Counted from the stretch's first letter, positions 43,600-51,944 are shown. The stretch is DNA of 64,000 nt from an uncultured Erysipelotrichaceae bacterium (GCA_902800025.1 CADCDA010000001.1:234447-298446); one strand, 5' to 3'. Numbers and translations are program-made. The notes: generated by a model not told the origin, from the sequence alone.

Positions 43600-45963
43600 A
43601 TGCTTAGCATTAGAAAAAGAGACGGAGCTCTAGAAGAGTTCGATTTAACAAAAGTTTCAAAGGCCATCGAGAAGGCCTTTATGGCAGAACACAAATTCTA
43701 TAATGATGACATTATTAATATGTTATCTCTTAGAGTGACTGCCACTATGAATTCAAAAATTCGTAATGATATTATCGACATTGAAGATGTTCAAGATTCT
43801 GTCGAAGTTACCTTAATTCAAGCCGGATATGTTGATGTCGCTAGAAGTTACATGCTTTATAGAAAGGCTAGAGCAAATCTTAGAGAGCAAAAAGCGACTG
43901 ATTTAGACTACAAGAAAACAGTCGACAATTACCTTAAGGTAAATGACTGGAGAGTTAAGGAAAACTCCACAGTTACATACTCTGTTGGTGGCCTTATTCT
44001 TTCTAATAGTGGCGCGGTTACTGCTAACTATTGGTTAAGTGAAGTTTATGATCAAGAAATCGGTGCTGCTCACAAAAACGCCGATATCCACATTCACGAC
44101 TTATCCATGTTAACTGGTTACTGTGCTGGTTGGTCATTAAAACAATTAATTCAAGAAGGTTTAGGCGGTGTTGTTGGAAAGATTACATCTGCTCCAGCCA
44201 ACCACTTATCCACCTTATGTAACCAAATGGTTAACTTCTTAGGTATTATGCAAAATGAATGGGCAGGCGCTCAAGCTTTCTCATCCTTTGATACCTACTT
44301 GGCACCATTTGTTAAAAAAGATAATTTAAGTTATAAAGAAGTCAAACAATGCATTCAATCCTTTATCTATGGTGTTAATACACCATCTAGATGGGGAACA
44401 CAAGCACCATTCACTAACATCACCTTAGACTGGGTCGTTCCAAATGATATGGCGGAACTCAACGCTATCGTCGGTGGAAAAGAAATGGATTTCAAATACA
44501 AAGATTGTGTTGAAGAAATGGCAATGGTCAATAAAGCCTTCATCGAAGTCATGATTGAAGGTGACGCTAATGGAAGAGGCTTCCAATATCCAATCCCAAC
44601 CTATTCCATTACTAGAACATTTGACTGGTCTGAAACAGAAAACAACAAGCTCTTATTTGAAATGACCGCTAAATATGGTACACCATATTTCTCTAACTAC
44701 ATCAATTCCGATATGGAACCAAGTGATGTGAGAAGTATGTGCTGCCGTTTAAGACTTGACTTAAGAGAATTAAGAAAGAAATCTGGTGGCTTCTTCGGTT
44801 CTGGTGAATCCACTGGTTCCGTCGGTGTTGTCACAATCAACATGCCACGTATTGCCTACTTAGCAACCGACAAAGAAGATTTCTATCAAAGATTAGATAA
44901 AATCATGGATATCGCTGCGAGATCCTTAAAAGTTAAGAGAAATACAATAACAAAGTTATTGGAAGCAGGATTATATCCATACACCAAACGTTATTTAGGA
45001 ACATTCAATAACCACTTCTCCACTATCGGTTTAGTCGGTATGAATGAAACCTGTTTAAACGCTAGATGGATTAGAAAAGATTTAACAAACGTTGAAGCCC
45101 AAGAATTCACAAAAGAAGTTCTCAATCACATGAGAAACAAACTCTCTGATTATCAAGAACTATATGGTGACCTCTATAACTTAGAAGCTACCCCAGCAGA
45201 ATCCACTGCTTACCGTTTAGCAAAACACGATAAAGAAAAATATCCTGATATCATTACCGCTAGTGAAGAAGGAAGAACTCCATACTACACCAACTCTTCA
45301 CACTTACCAGTTGGTTATACAGATGACATCTTTGCAGCTCTTGATATTCAAGATGAATTACAAACACTTTATACATCTGGTACCGTCTTCCACGCTTTCT
45401 TAGGAGAAAAACTCCCAACATGGAAATCATGTATGAACTTAGTTAGAAAGATCGCGGAAAACTACCACTTACCATATTACACAATGTCCCCAACATACTC
45501 TGTATGTAAGGAACATGGTTATATCACAGGCGAACAATACATCTGTCCAAAATGTGGAGCAAGAACTGAAGTTTATTCCCGTATTACTGGATACTATCGT
45601 CCAATTCAAAACTGGAACGATGGTAAGAGTGAAGAATTCCTCAACCGTAAGACCTATAACATCAAAACCAGCAAACTCACACATGGTATCGACCGCGGTG
45701 ATGAAGCGTGCGATGAAGCTGTTCAAACATTAAATGAAACCTTACTCTTTGGAACAAAGACTTGTCCAAACTGCAAGATGGCTAAAATGTTGCTTGAAAA
45801 AGCCGGTGTCCCATATAAATGGGTCGACGCTGAAGAAAATGTTGAACTCACAAATTCTTACAAAGTAAGAAAAGCTCCAACACTCTTAGTTCCAAACGGA
45901 AGCGAAATCTTAACATTTGAAAATGCTTCCAACATCAAAGGCTATATCGAAAGTTTAAAATAA
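43600..45963 (+). CDS. nrdD: Anaerobic ribonucleoside-triphosphate reductase with a C-terminal glutaredoxin-like domain
   Basis: 787 aa. An N-terminal ATP-cone (1-92, allosteric) leads to the glycyl-radical barrel (DIHIHDLSMLTGYCAGWSL, ...). The C-terminal zinc motif (CPKCGARTEV with an upstream cysteine) and the glycyl-radical loop SRITGYYRPIQNWNDGK follow. An extra ~72-aa domain (about 714-787) reads LFGTKTCPNCKMAKMLLEKAGVPYKWVDAEE... RKAPTLLV, a glutaredoxin/NrdH-type fold with CPNC. This enzyme therefore carries its own thiol reductant. trxB starts 1 nt after its stop. The activase nrdG is 1.2 kb away on the other strand. GGGGG ribosome site precedes the ATG. Confidence 0.95.
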   Translation: MLSIRKRDGALEEFDLTKVSKAIEKAFMAEHKFYNDDIINMLSLRVTATMNSKIRNDIIDIEDVQDSVEVTLIQAGYVDVARSYMLYRKARANLREQKATDLDYKKTVDNYLKVNDWRVKENSTVTYSVGGLILSNSGAVTANYWLSEVYDQEIGAAHKNADIHIHDLSMLTGYCAGWSLKQLIQEGLGGVVGKITSAPANHLSTLCNQMVNFLGIMQNEWAGAQAFSSFDTYLAPFVKKDNLSYKEVKQCIQSFIYGVNTPSRWGTQAPFTNITLDWVVPNDMAELNAIVGGKEMDFKYKDCVEEMAMVNKAFIEVMIEGDANGRGFQYPIPTYSITRTFDWSETENNKLLFEMTAKYGTPYFSNYINSDMEPSDVRSMCCRLRLDLRELRKKSGGFFGSGESTGSVGVVTINMPRIAYLATDKEDFYQRLDKIMDIAARSLKVKRNTITKLLEAGLYPYTKRYLGTFNNHFSTIGLVGMNETCLNARWIRKDLTNVEAQEFTKEVLNHMRNKLSDYQELYGDLYNLEATPAESTAYRLAKHDKEKYPDIITASEEGRTPYYTNSSHLPVGYTDDIFAALDIQDELQTLYTSGTVFHAFLGEKLPTWKSCMNLVRKIAENYHLPYYTMSPTYSVCKEHGYITGEQYICPKCGARTEVYSRITGYYRPIQNWNDGKSEEFLNRKTYNIKTSKLTHGIDRGDEACDEAVQTLNETLLFGTKTCPNCKMAKMLLEKAGVPYKWVDAEENVELTNSYKVRKAPTLLVPNGSEILTFENASNIKGYIESLK

Positions 45964-45964
45964 T

Positions 45965-46876
45965 ATGAGCTACGATGTAATCGTCATTGGAGGTGGCCCT
46001 GCCGGAATGACAGCGGCCCTATATACACTAAGAGCAGGTAAAAGCGTACTCGTATTAGAAAAAGAAGGTTTTGGTGGACAAATTGCTACTTCTCCTCGAC
46101 TTGAAAACTATCCAACCATCGAATCCATTTCTGGAAGCGAATGGAGTGATAAATTATTCGAACAAATCACCAATTTAGGTGCTGCGTTTGAACTTGAAGA
46201 TGTTCAAGAAGTCAAAAAAGAAGACAAAGTCTTCAAAGTCAAAACCGACTATAACGAATACGAAGGCAAAACTGTTATCATCGCTAACGGAGTTAAACCT
46301 CGTAAAATGGGTTTACCTAATGAAGATGAATTGACAGGAAAAGGCATTTCCTACTGTGCGGTTTGTGATGGACCATTCTATAAAGGAAAAGAAATCTATT
46401 TAGTGGGTGACGCAAATACGGCACTTCAATATGCACTTCTCTTATCGAGTTATTGTCCAAAAATTCATATGCTTACTCTATTTGATAAACTCTTTGGAGA
46501 TAAGATTCTTATCGATAGAGTTCTTCAAACAGAAAACATTGATATCCGCCATAATTTGTCTATGACAAAAATCAACGGAACCGATCAACTCGAATCAGTT
46601 GAATTTGAAGACACAATTAGTCATGAGAAAGTTACTTATAACACAAACAACTTATTCATCGCTATCGGACAAGTTCCTCAAAATGAATTCTTAGGTGATT
46701 TATTAGAACTTGATCACGGATTCATTAAAACTAATGAAGTGATGGAAACTTCTGTTCCTGGTTTATTCGCTGCTGGAGATACAAGAGTAAAAGAAAACAA
46801 GCAAGTTATTACTGCTTGTAGTGATGGCGCAACCGCTGCCATGAGTGCGGTAAAATACATCAACAGTAATTTCTAA
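45965..46876 (+). CDS. trxB: Thioredoxin-reductase-like flavoprotein with degenerate NAD(P)H motifs
   Basis: 303 aa. FAD motif GGGPAGMTAALY at 9-20, redox pair CAVC at 131-134, and the C-terminal FAD motif GLFAAGDTR. The second dinucleotide site, normally GGGDSAxEE then HRRxxxRA, reads VGDANTALQYAL then TLFDKLFGDK, so both hallmarks are missing. Ferredoxin- or otherwise-driven flavoprotein reductases of this fold in clostridia also lack them, which fits the [FeFe]-hydrogenase context. It directly follows nrdD, whose glutaredoxin domain is the obvious partner. The symbol reflects the family only. Confidence 0.88.
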   Translation: MSYDVIVIGGGPAGMTAALYTLRAGKSVLVLEKEGFGGQIATSPRLENYPTIESISGSEWSDKLFEQITNLGAAFELEDVQEVKKEDKVFKVKTDYNEYEGKTVIIANGVKPRKMGLPNEDELTGKGISYCAVCDGPFYKGKEIYLVGDANTALQYALLLSSYCPKIHMLTLFDKLFGDKILIDRVLQTENIDIRHNLSMTKINGTDQLESVEFEDTISHEKVTYNTNNLFIAIGQVPQNEFLGDLLELDHGFIKTNEVMETSVPGLFAAGDTRVKENKQVITACSDGATAAMSAVKYINSNF

Positions 46877-46881
46877 AATAT

Positions 46882-46906
46882 ACCCTTCTTTTTTAGAAGG
46901 GTTTTT
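46882..46906 (+). terminator. Intrinsic terminator of nrdD-trxB
   Basis: ACCCTTCT / AGAAGGGT with a short T loop then five T. Confidence 0.92.
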
Positions 46907-46908
46907 GT

Positions 46909-46914
46909 TATATT
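46909..46914 (+). promoter_or_regulatory. -10 box of the RelB-like gene (predicted leaderless)
   Basis: TATATT lies 6 nt before the ATG at 46921, right after the trxB terminator. No SD. Confidence 0.45.
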
Positions 46915-46920
46915 AAAAAC

Positions 46921-47142
46921 ATGAACACAGTTAAAATTGAATTGACACAAGAAGAAAAAGAATTAGCTGATGCCTACGCCAAAAATTTAGGTGTATCTTT
47001 AAGCGAAGCAATGAAATCCACTTTCTTTGAAAGAATCGAAGACGAATACGACATTGCTCTTGCTGATGAAGCGATTAACGAATATGAAAAAGATCCGACT
47101 ACTTATTCGCTCGAAGAAACTAGAAAAATACTTAGACTTTAA
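46921..47142 (+). CDS. RelB/DinJ-type antitoxin, without an adjacent toxin
   Basis: 73 aa. An N-terminal ribbon-helix-helix (VKIELTQEEKELADAYAKNLGVSLSEAMKSTFFERIEDEYD) is followed by an acidic C-terminal tail (ADEAINEYEKDPTTYSLEE), as in RelB-family antitoxins. No RelE/ParE-like reading frame follows: 18 nt later comes a terminator and then a convergent gene. It may be a solitary antitoxin or a transcription regulator. Confidence 0.75.
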   Translation: MNTVKIELTQEEKELADAYAKNLGVSLSEAMKSTFFERIEDEYDIALADEAINEYEKDPTTYSLEETRKILRL

Positions 47143-47160
47143 TAAAGGCTAATTCAAAAG

Positions 47161-47181
47161 AAAACCCCATTTGGGGTTTTT
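47161..47181. terminator. Bidirectional terminator between relB-like gene and nrdG
   Basis: AAAACCCCA / TGGGGTTTT with a 2-nt loop; T-runs on both strands. Confidence 0.9.
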
Positions 47182-47182
47182 C

Positions 47183-47875
47183 TTATTCGTAGCCCCTCAA
47201 TTCAACTAAATCTATATATTGAGACAAGATATCCGCGTATTTCTCCGCGGTTTTTTCATCTACTTCATTAAGTGACTTATCGTGAACACCATCACTTAGT
47301 TTGTATTCTTGAAGGAACAACTTTTTGCTTCCTTCTAAGAGCTTACCAATCTCATAGATTGAATCGATATCGTGATATTCTTTGATTAAAGTAATTCTAA
47401 ACTCGTAATCAATCTTATTTTCCATCAAGATTTCAATCGATTCTTTGATTATATCAAAGCTGATAGATTTATTCTTAATCACGTCATAGTACTTACTAGG
47501 AGAATGTTTGATATCCATCGCTACATAATCGATAAGCTTTTTATCAATCAATTCTTTAAGCATTTCTGGATTAGACCCATTCGTATCTAATTTAACTAGA
47601 TAGCCAAGTTCTTTAATCTTTTTAATCTTTTCTGGTAAATCATCCATTAATGTTGGCTCGCCTCCAGAAATGACTACTCCATCGAGAACTCCAAGTCTTT
47701 TTTTAAGGAAAGAAAGGATATCTTCAAAACTAAGAGGCGCTAGTCTTTCTTGAATAAGCGTTTCCCAGTTATGGCAATACGGACACGCAAAATTACAAGA
47801 AGGTGTGTATAATACACACGCGACCTTTTCTGGGTAATCGAGTAGAGTTAATTTATTGATACTAACGAATTCCAT
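47183..47875 (-). CDS. nrdG: Anaerobic ribonucleotide reductase activating protein, radical SAM
   Basis: 230 aa. The radical-SAM CxxxCxxC motif is CNFACPYC (about 27-34), with GGEPTLMDD following. The size and the opening KLTLLDYPEKVACVLYTPSCNF are those of the longer NrdG form used by thioredoxin-type NrdD enzymes. It installs the glycyl radical on NrdD. Start ATG lies 7 nt after TATAAT (47888-47883): predicted leaderless. Divergent from the dCMP deaminase gene. Confidence 0.92.
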   Translation of the reverse strand: MEFVSINKLTLLDYPEKVACVLYTPSCNFACPYCHNWETLIQERLAPLSFEDILSFLKKRLGVLDGVVISGGEPTLMDDLPEKIKKIKELGYLVKLDTNGSNPEMLKELIDKKLIDYVAMDIKHSPSKYYDVIKNKSISFDIIKESIEILMENKIDYEFRITLIKEYHDIDSIYEIGKLLEGSKKLFLQEYKLSDGVHDKSLNEVDEKTAEKYADILSQYIDLVELRGYE

Positions 47876-47882
47876 ATAACAA

Positions 47883-47915
47883 ATTATACCTATTGTGCAA
47901 ATATTTTGCTACAAT
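47883..47915. promoter_or_regulatory. Back-to-back leaderless promoters of nrdG and the dCMP deaminase gene
   Basis: The 47-nt divergent gap has TATAAT on the minus strand at 47888-47883 and TGCTACAAT (extended -10, 47907-47915) on the plus strand. Each is 7 nt from its start codon. No SD for either gene. Confidence 0.55.
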
Positions 47916-47922
47916 AGAGAAC

Positions 47923-48402
47923 ATGAAAAAGTACGATAATATTTCTTGGGACGAATATTTTATGGGTATGGCGGTTCTTTCCGCTTTAAGAAGTAAGGAC
48001 CCTAACACCAAAGTTGGTGCAGTTATCGTTAGTCCAGATAACAAAGTTATTTCTATTGGCTATAATGGAATGCCACGACAAATTGATGAGGATCAACTAT
48101 CTTGGAACAAAGGTGAAGGACTTGATTCCAAATATCTTTACGTTTGTCACGCAGAATTCAACGCTATTTTGAACACACAAGTCGGTGGAACACTTAAAGG
48201 TGCAACACTTTACGTCACTTTATTCCCATGTAACGAATGCGCAAAAGCGGTCATTCAAACAGGAATTAAAGAAGTTGTCTATTTAGACAATAAATATAAA
48301 GATACAGTGGGCATTCAAGCAAGTAAGAAAATGCTAGAGCTCGCTGGAGTTAAATTACGTCATTTTGAAGGAACCGAAGTTGATATTCAACTTAAAAACT
48401 AA
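47923..48402 (+). CDS. dCMP deaminase family protein
   Basis: 159 aa. Zinc-deaminase motifs CHAEFNAILN and PCNECAKAVIQ, with SKDPNTKVGAVIVSPDNKVISIGYNGMPRQ, match ComEB/dCMP deaminase, which supplies dUMP for thymidylate synthesis. ATG at 47923 is preferred over an upstream in-frame TTG because it lies 7 nt after TACAAT. Next to nrdG and folD, so dNTP supply is a shared theme. Confidence 0.92.
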   Translation: MKKYDNISWDEYFMGMAVLSALRSKDPNTKVGAVIVSPDNKVISIGYNGMPRQIDEDQLSWNKGEGLDSKYLYVCHAEFNAILNTQVGGTLKGATLYVTLFPCNECAKAVIQTGIKEVVYLDNKYKDTVGIQASKKMLELAGVKLRHFEGTEVDIQLKN

Positions 48403-49202
48403 TGACTATTAAAGAATACATTGCTTCTAGAAAGCAACAAATTAAAGAATATGTTGAAGGCTTAAGAGTTAAGCCACATTTAGTTATCGTCCAAATAAAC
48501 GAAGATCAAGCGAGTAATGCCTATGTTAAAGGGAAGCTTAAAGACTCTGCTGAACTAGGTATTGACGCTAATCTCATAAAACTCCCAGTTGAAACCAGTG
48601 AAGAAGAATTATTGAAATTAATTGATAGTCTCAATCATGATGATTCTGTCGATGCTTTTATCGTACAAATGCCATTACCAAAACATATTGATGAAGAAAA
48701 GATTAAACTCGCTGTTTCTCCTAAAAAAGATGTTGATGGTTTCCATCCATTAAGCGAACTTAATCCATGCACTCCACAAGGAATAATCGACTACCTACAC
48801 GCAGAAGGTGTTCAAATGCAAGGTTTGAACGCTTTAGTGATTGGAAGAAGTAACATCGTTGGTAAACCAATGGCGAAGCTCTTATTAAAAGAAAACTGCA
48901 ATGTAACTACAGTTCACTCTAAAACCACAAAAGACGATATGGCGTTTTATATCAAACACGCCGATATTATCGTCATCGCTATTGGTAAACAACATTTCCT
49001 AGATGAAAAATACGAATATAAGAAAGACGCGATTATCGTTGATGTCGGTATTTCTAGAGATGAAACTGGCCTCCACGGAGACGCTGTTCCAAACTTACCA
49101 GTTAAATTACAAACACCAGTTCCAGGTGGAGTTGGTTTATTAACAAGACTTTCTCTTATCGAGAACCTCTTAAAAATTTATAACAAAAAATATAAAATAT
49201 AA
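48402..49202 (+). CDS. folD: Methylenetetrahydrofolate dehydrogenase / cyclohydrolase FolD
   Basis: 266 aa bifunctional one-carbon enzyme. It has the catalytic YVKGK lysine, QMPLPKHID, DVDGFHPLSELNP and IGRSNIVGKPMA, and ends in TPVPGGVGLLTRLSLIENL. Its ATG overlaps the deaminase stop (TAATG). Slightly short N-terminus relative to ~280 aa homologues. Confidence 0.97.
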   Translation: MTIKEYIASRKQQIKEYVEGLRVKPHLVIVQINEDQASNAYVKGKLKDSAELGIDANLIKLPVETSEEELLKLIDSLNHDDSVDAFIVQMPLPKHIDEEKIKLAVSPKKDVDGFHPLSELNPCTPQGIIDYLHAEGVQMQGLNALVIGRSNIVGKPMAKLLLKENCNVTTVHSKTTKDDMAFYIKHADIIVIAIGKQHFLDEKYEYKKDAIIVDVGISRDETGLHGDAVPNLPVKLQTPVPGGVGLLTRLSLIENLLKIYNKKYKI

Positions 49203-49203
49203 T
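49198..49203 (+). promoter_or_regulatory. -10 box of the nucleoside hydrolase gene (predicted leaderless)
   Basis: TATAAT overlaps the folD stop and lies 6 nt before the ATG at 49210. It could drive the hydrolase-ribokinase pair separately from folD. Confidence 0.5.
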
Positions 49204-49209
49204 AGTCGT

Positions 49210-50133
49210 ATGACTAAAACAAATATCATTTTAGATTGTGATCCAGGACATGATGATGCGATTGCCCTATTACTTTCATGTTATTCAGAAAAATTAAATC
49301 TACTCGCTGTAGCAACATGTGCAGGCAATCAAACGATCGATAAAACTAGTAGGAACGCTCTTAATTTATTGAACTTCTTTAATAAAAGTGATGTTCCATT
49401 AGCGAAAGGCAGTTCTCATCCACTAGAAAGAGAAATTCAAACTTGTCCTGAAATACACGGAGAAAGTGGCCTTGATGGTTTTACTTTCCCTTTATATAAA
49501 GAAAAATATGATTATCGTAAAGGATATCAATTAATAATTGATACTTTGCTTGAAAATGAAGATGTTACAGTCATCACTACTGGACCGATGACTAATCTCG
49601 CTTTAGCGATTCTTCACAATCCTAAAATCACTAAAAACATTAAAGAAATTGTCTTAATGGGTGGTAGCACTACCGAAGGTAATATCACGAAAGCTGCTGA
49701 ATTTAATATTCTGGTAGATCCCGAAGCCGCTAATATATGTTTTACTTCTGGGGTTCCTTTAAGAATGTTAGGCTTAAATGTCACCCGTCAAATTTTAGTG
49801 ACTGATGAAGTAATTGAAAAGGCTAATGCAATTCACACCAGAGGAAGCGACCTCTTTGTGAAATTAATGAAAGTATTTAATGAAAACCAAAGAAATTTCT
49901 TTGGTCTATCCGCCGGTCCACTTCATGATCCCGCCACTATCGTTTCTTTAATTAACGAAGATGTCTTTGAATTTGAAGATATGAATGTCACTATCGATAT
50001 TTCTCATAGTGATCAAGCTGGAAAAACAATATGCTCAAAAGAAAAACTACCACATAATGTCAAAGTAGCTACCAAAGTTAATGTCGGCCTTTACTGGGAA
50101 GAGATATATAAACACCTAAGGAGATGCAAATAA
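49210..50133 (+). CDS. Nucleoside hydrolase (IunH family)
   Basis: 307 aa. The calcium-binding signature DCDPGHDDAIALLL is at 9-22; GPMTNLALA, VLMGGS and the late GPLHDPATIV are conserved. It splits purine/pyrimidine ribonucleosides to base plus ribose. The next gene is ribokinase, so the released ribose is phosphorylated at once: a nucleoside salvage pair. Confidence 0.95.
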   Translation: MTKTNIILDCDPGHDDAIALLLSCYSEKLNLLAVATCAGNQTIDKTSRNALNLLNFFNKSDVPLAKGSSHPLEREIQTCPEIHGESGLDGFTFPLYKEKYDYRKGYQLIIDTLLENEDVTVITTGPMTNLALAILHNPKITKNIKEIVLMGGSTTEGNITKAAEFNILVDPEAANICFTSGVPLRMLGLNVTRQILVTDEVIEKANAIHTRGSDLFVKLMKVFNENQRNFFGLSAGPLHDPATIVSLINEDVFEFEDMNVTIDISHSDQAGKTICSKEKLPHNVKVATKVNVGLYWEEIYKHLRRCK

Positions 50134-50134
50134 T

Positions 50135-51022
50135 ATGAAAAAACACATCGTAGTTGTTGGAAGCATCGCAATTGATAACACCATATGCACTCAAAACCTC
50201 CCAATTGCAGGAACTACCACTATTGCCGATAGTTATTTTCAAAACATCGGTGGTAAAGGTGCTAACCAAGCATGTGCAGCATTATTTTTAGGTTCTGAAG
50301 TCTCTCTTATTGGAGCGGTTGGTGATGATAATTTCGGCCAAATGGTTAAAGATTTCCTTAAGGAAAATGGTTTAAAGAACACAATTATTAAAACAAGTAC
50401 TAAACCAACCGGAGTGGCCTTTGTCATCTTAGAAGAAAAAACTGCTGAAAATCGTATCTTAATTATTCAAGGTGCAAATAACGATCTTCAAATTGAAGAT
50501 GTCGAAGCAGGAGCGCATCTATTCAAAGAAGGCGACATCTTATTAACTCAATTTGAAAGTCCAATCCACACAGTGGAGCACACCATTAAACGCGGAAAAG
50601 AAAGTGGAATGCTGGTCGTCGTTAATCCTGCCCCAATTAAAAAAGTTAGTGAAGAAGTATATAAATATATCGATTATCTCGTTCCTAACGAGCACGAATT
50701 AGAACTCCTTTCAGGAGAAGCTGACCCAGTAAAAGGAGCGAGAATCCTCCTTAATAAAGGAACAAAAAACGTCATCGTTACTTTAGGAAGTAAAGGTTCT
50801 GTTCTCGTTAACGAGAAAGAAGTCATCAAAATTGCTCCTCATAAAGTTAACGCGATTGACACTACTGCTGCTGGAGATTCATATCTCGGTGCTTTAGTAA
50901 ACCAACTCGCCGAAGGAAAAGATATTAAAGAAGCGATGGAATTCGCTTCACTTTGTAGCTCAATAACTGTTACTAAAAAAGGCGCAATCGTCGCCTTGCC
51001 ACATAAGGAGGATCTCAAATAA
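50135..51022 (+). CDS. rbsK: Ribokinase
   Basis: 295 aa PfkB-family kinase. GGKGANQACAALFLG, SLIGAVGDDNFGQ and the catalytic NAIDTTAAGDSYLGAL are typical of RbsK. An AAGGAGATG ribosome site is at the hydrolase end. Works with the upstream hydrolase; ribose-5-phosphate can feed prs. Confidence 0.94.
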   Translation: MKKHIVVVGSIAIDNTICTQNLPIAGTTTIADSYFQNIGGKGANQACAALFLGSEVSLIGAVGDDNFGQMVKDFLKENGLKNTIIKTSTKPTGVAFVILEEKTAENRILIIQGANNDLQIEDVEAGAHLFKEGDILLTQFESPIHTVEHTIKRGKESGMLVVVNPAPIKKVSEEVYKYIDYLVPNEHELELLSGEADPVKGARILLNKGTKNVIVTLGSKGSVLVNEKEVIKIAPHKVNAIDTTAAGDSYLGALVNQLAEGKDIKEAMEFASLCSSITVTKKGAIVALPHKEDLK

Positions 51023-51222
51023 TGGAAATTGCAATCAAAGACTTTTATGGCTCTATAGTGGGATATCTTGAAAGATGTTCAAATGGAGATGTCGTTGCGA
51101 AAAATAGAAGTAGACAAATCTTAGGTAGATATCGCGCGAGTGATAATAGGACTGTCGATTTCTATGGAAAAATTCTCTATCAAGGAGATATGTCACAGGC
51201 CTTACTTGTTCTTTATCGATAA
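51022..51222 (+). CDS. Small conserved-looking protein of unknown function
   Basis: 66 aa, no membrane segment. MEIAIKDFYGSIVGYLERCSNGDVVAKNRSRQILGRYRA... reads as short beta strands with glycine turns. Its ATG overlaps the rbsK stop (TAATG) and AAGGAGG lies in the rbsK end, supporting translation. No family recognised. Confidence 0.6.
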   Translation: MEIAIKDFYGSIVGYLERCSNGDVVAKNRSRQILGRYRASDNRTVDFYGKILYQGDMSQALLVLYR

Positions 51223-51272
51223 TTGACTGGAACTCCCAGTCTTTTATTTTTGAAAAATATTTATAAAAAATA

Positions 51273-51372
51273 TTGACTATTAGAAAAAAGAGACTAAAAT
51301 AATGCGTTGCTGTTAGAAAAGGTACCTCCTGTCCCGAGCACGACATTAAAAGGCCTAGAAGGAGGTATATCA
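51273..51372 (+). promoter_or_regulatory. Promoter and SD-sequestering leader hairpin of the 75-aa gene
   Basis: TTGACT (51273-51278) and TAAAAT (51295-51300) are spaced 16 bp. In the ~66-nt leader TACCTCCT (51323-51330) is perfectly complementary to AGGAGGTA (51360-51367), which is the ribosome site of the gene at 51373; the loop is 29 nt. Confidence 0.65.
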
Positions 51373-51600
51373 ATGAAAAAGTATTTACTTACAGCGATTG
51401 TTGATGGAAGAACGGTGATCTCAAATCGTGAATTCCAAAGCAGAGCGAAAGCCATCGATTATATCTTCAACTACTATAGCCGAAACAATAACGAAAACTT
51501 ACGCGTTGAAGACGAATATTCATTTGATGGAAACAAACATAATATCGAATACGTCTGTGATTACGATAACAGATTCAAAATCGTAAGAACAATCGCTTAA
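51373..51600 (+). CDS. Small protein of unknown function under a leader hairpin
   Basis: 75 aa: a short beta-rich start (MKKYLLTAIVDGRTVISNREF), a helix with QSRAKAIDYIFNYYSRNNNEN, then DEYSFDGNKHNIEYVCDYDNRFKIVRTIA. Cytosolic, charged. ATG at 51373 follows AGGAGG by 7 nt; an upstream in-frame TTG is rejected. Ends at a strong terminator. Function unknown. Confidence 0.7.
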   Translation: MKKYLLTAIVDGRTVISNREFQSRAKAIDYIFNYYSRNNNENLRVEDEYSFDGNKHNIEYVCDYDNRFKIVRTIA

Positions 51601-51602
51601 GA

Positions 51603-51623
51603 AGACCTAGAAGGTCTTTTTTT
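51603..51623 (+). terminator. Intrinsic terminator of the 75-aa gene
   Basis: AGACC-TAGAA-GGTCT followed by seven T. Confidence 0.9.
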
Positions 51624-51638
51624 GTTAAAAAGAGCAAC

Positions 51639-51659
51639 AAAAAAACTCCCGAAAGGGAG
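51639..51659 (-). terminator. Intrinsic terminator of the 77-aa membrane gene
   Basis: Minus strand CTCCC-TTTC-GGGAG then seven T; the flanks CAACAAA / TTTGTTG extend the pairing. Confidence 0.9.
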
Positions 51660-51684
51660 AATTTGTTGTGTTCTCTTATTTAAA

Positions 51685-51918
51685 TTATTCAAGTAAGAGA
51701 AGGTCGCCTTTGATGAGAAGGTAGATTAAGTCAACAACTGACCAAATCCAGTTACCGATAATACCGATGACTAAGCCAATGATATTAACTGTGCTGGAAT
51801 TTCTTAAAACTGCTGATAATCTAACAAGGACTTCAACAATCCAACCGACGAAAGGAATGATTAATAAGATAACTTTGACGATTAATGATTGTTCTTTAAA
51901 CCACTTATCAAATTCCAT
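51685..51918 (-). CDS. Small two-helix membrane protein
   Basis: 77 aa with two hydrophobic helices (about 12-35 and 44-70) separated by a short polar loop. No motif beyond this. AAAGGAG precedes the ATG; TTAACA (51973-51968) and TATAAT (51950-51945) with 17-bp spacing form its promoter. Function unknown. Confidence 0.75.
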   Translation of the reverse strand: MEFDKWFKEQSLIVKVILLIIPFVGWIVEVLVRLSAVLRNSSTVNIIGLVIGIIGNWIWSVVDLIYLLIKGDLLLLE

Positions 51919-51944
51919 TTTTGTTCTCCTTTTTTGTTGTTGCT

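Noticed and set aside
45727..45763. A frameshift or separate glutaredoxin gene at the end of nrdD
   Set aside because: The reading frame is continuous from NrdD into the CPNC domain, with no stop, SD or start between them.
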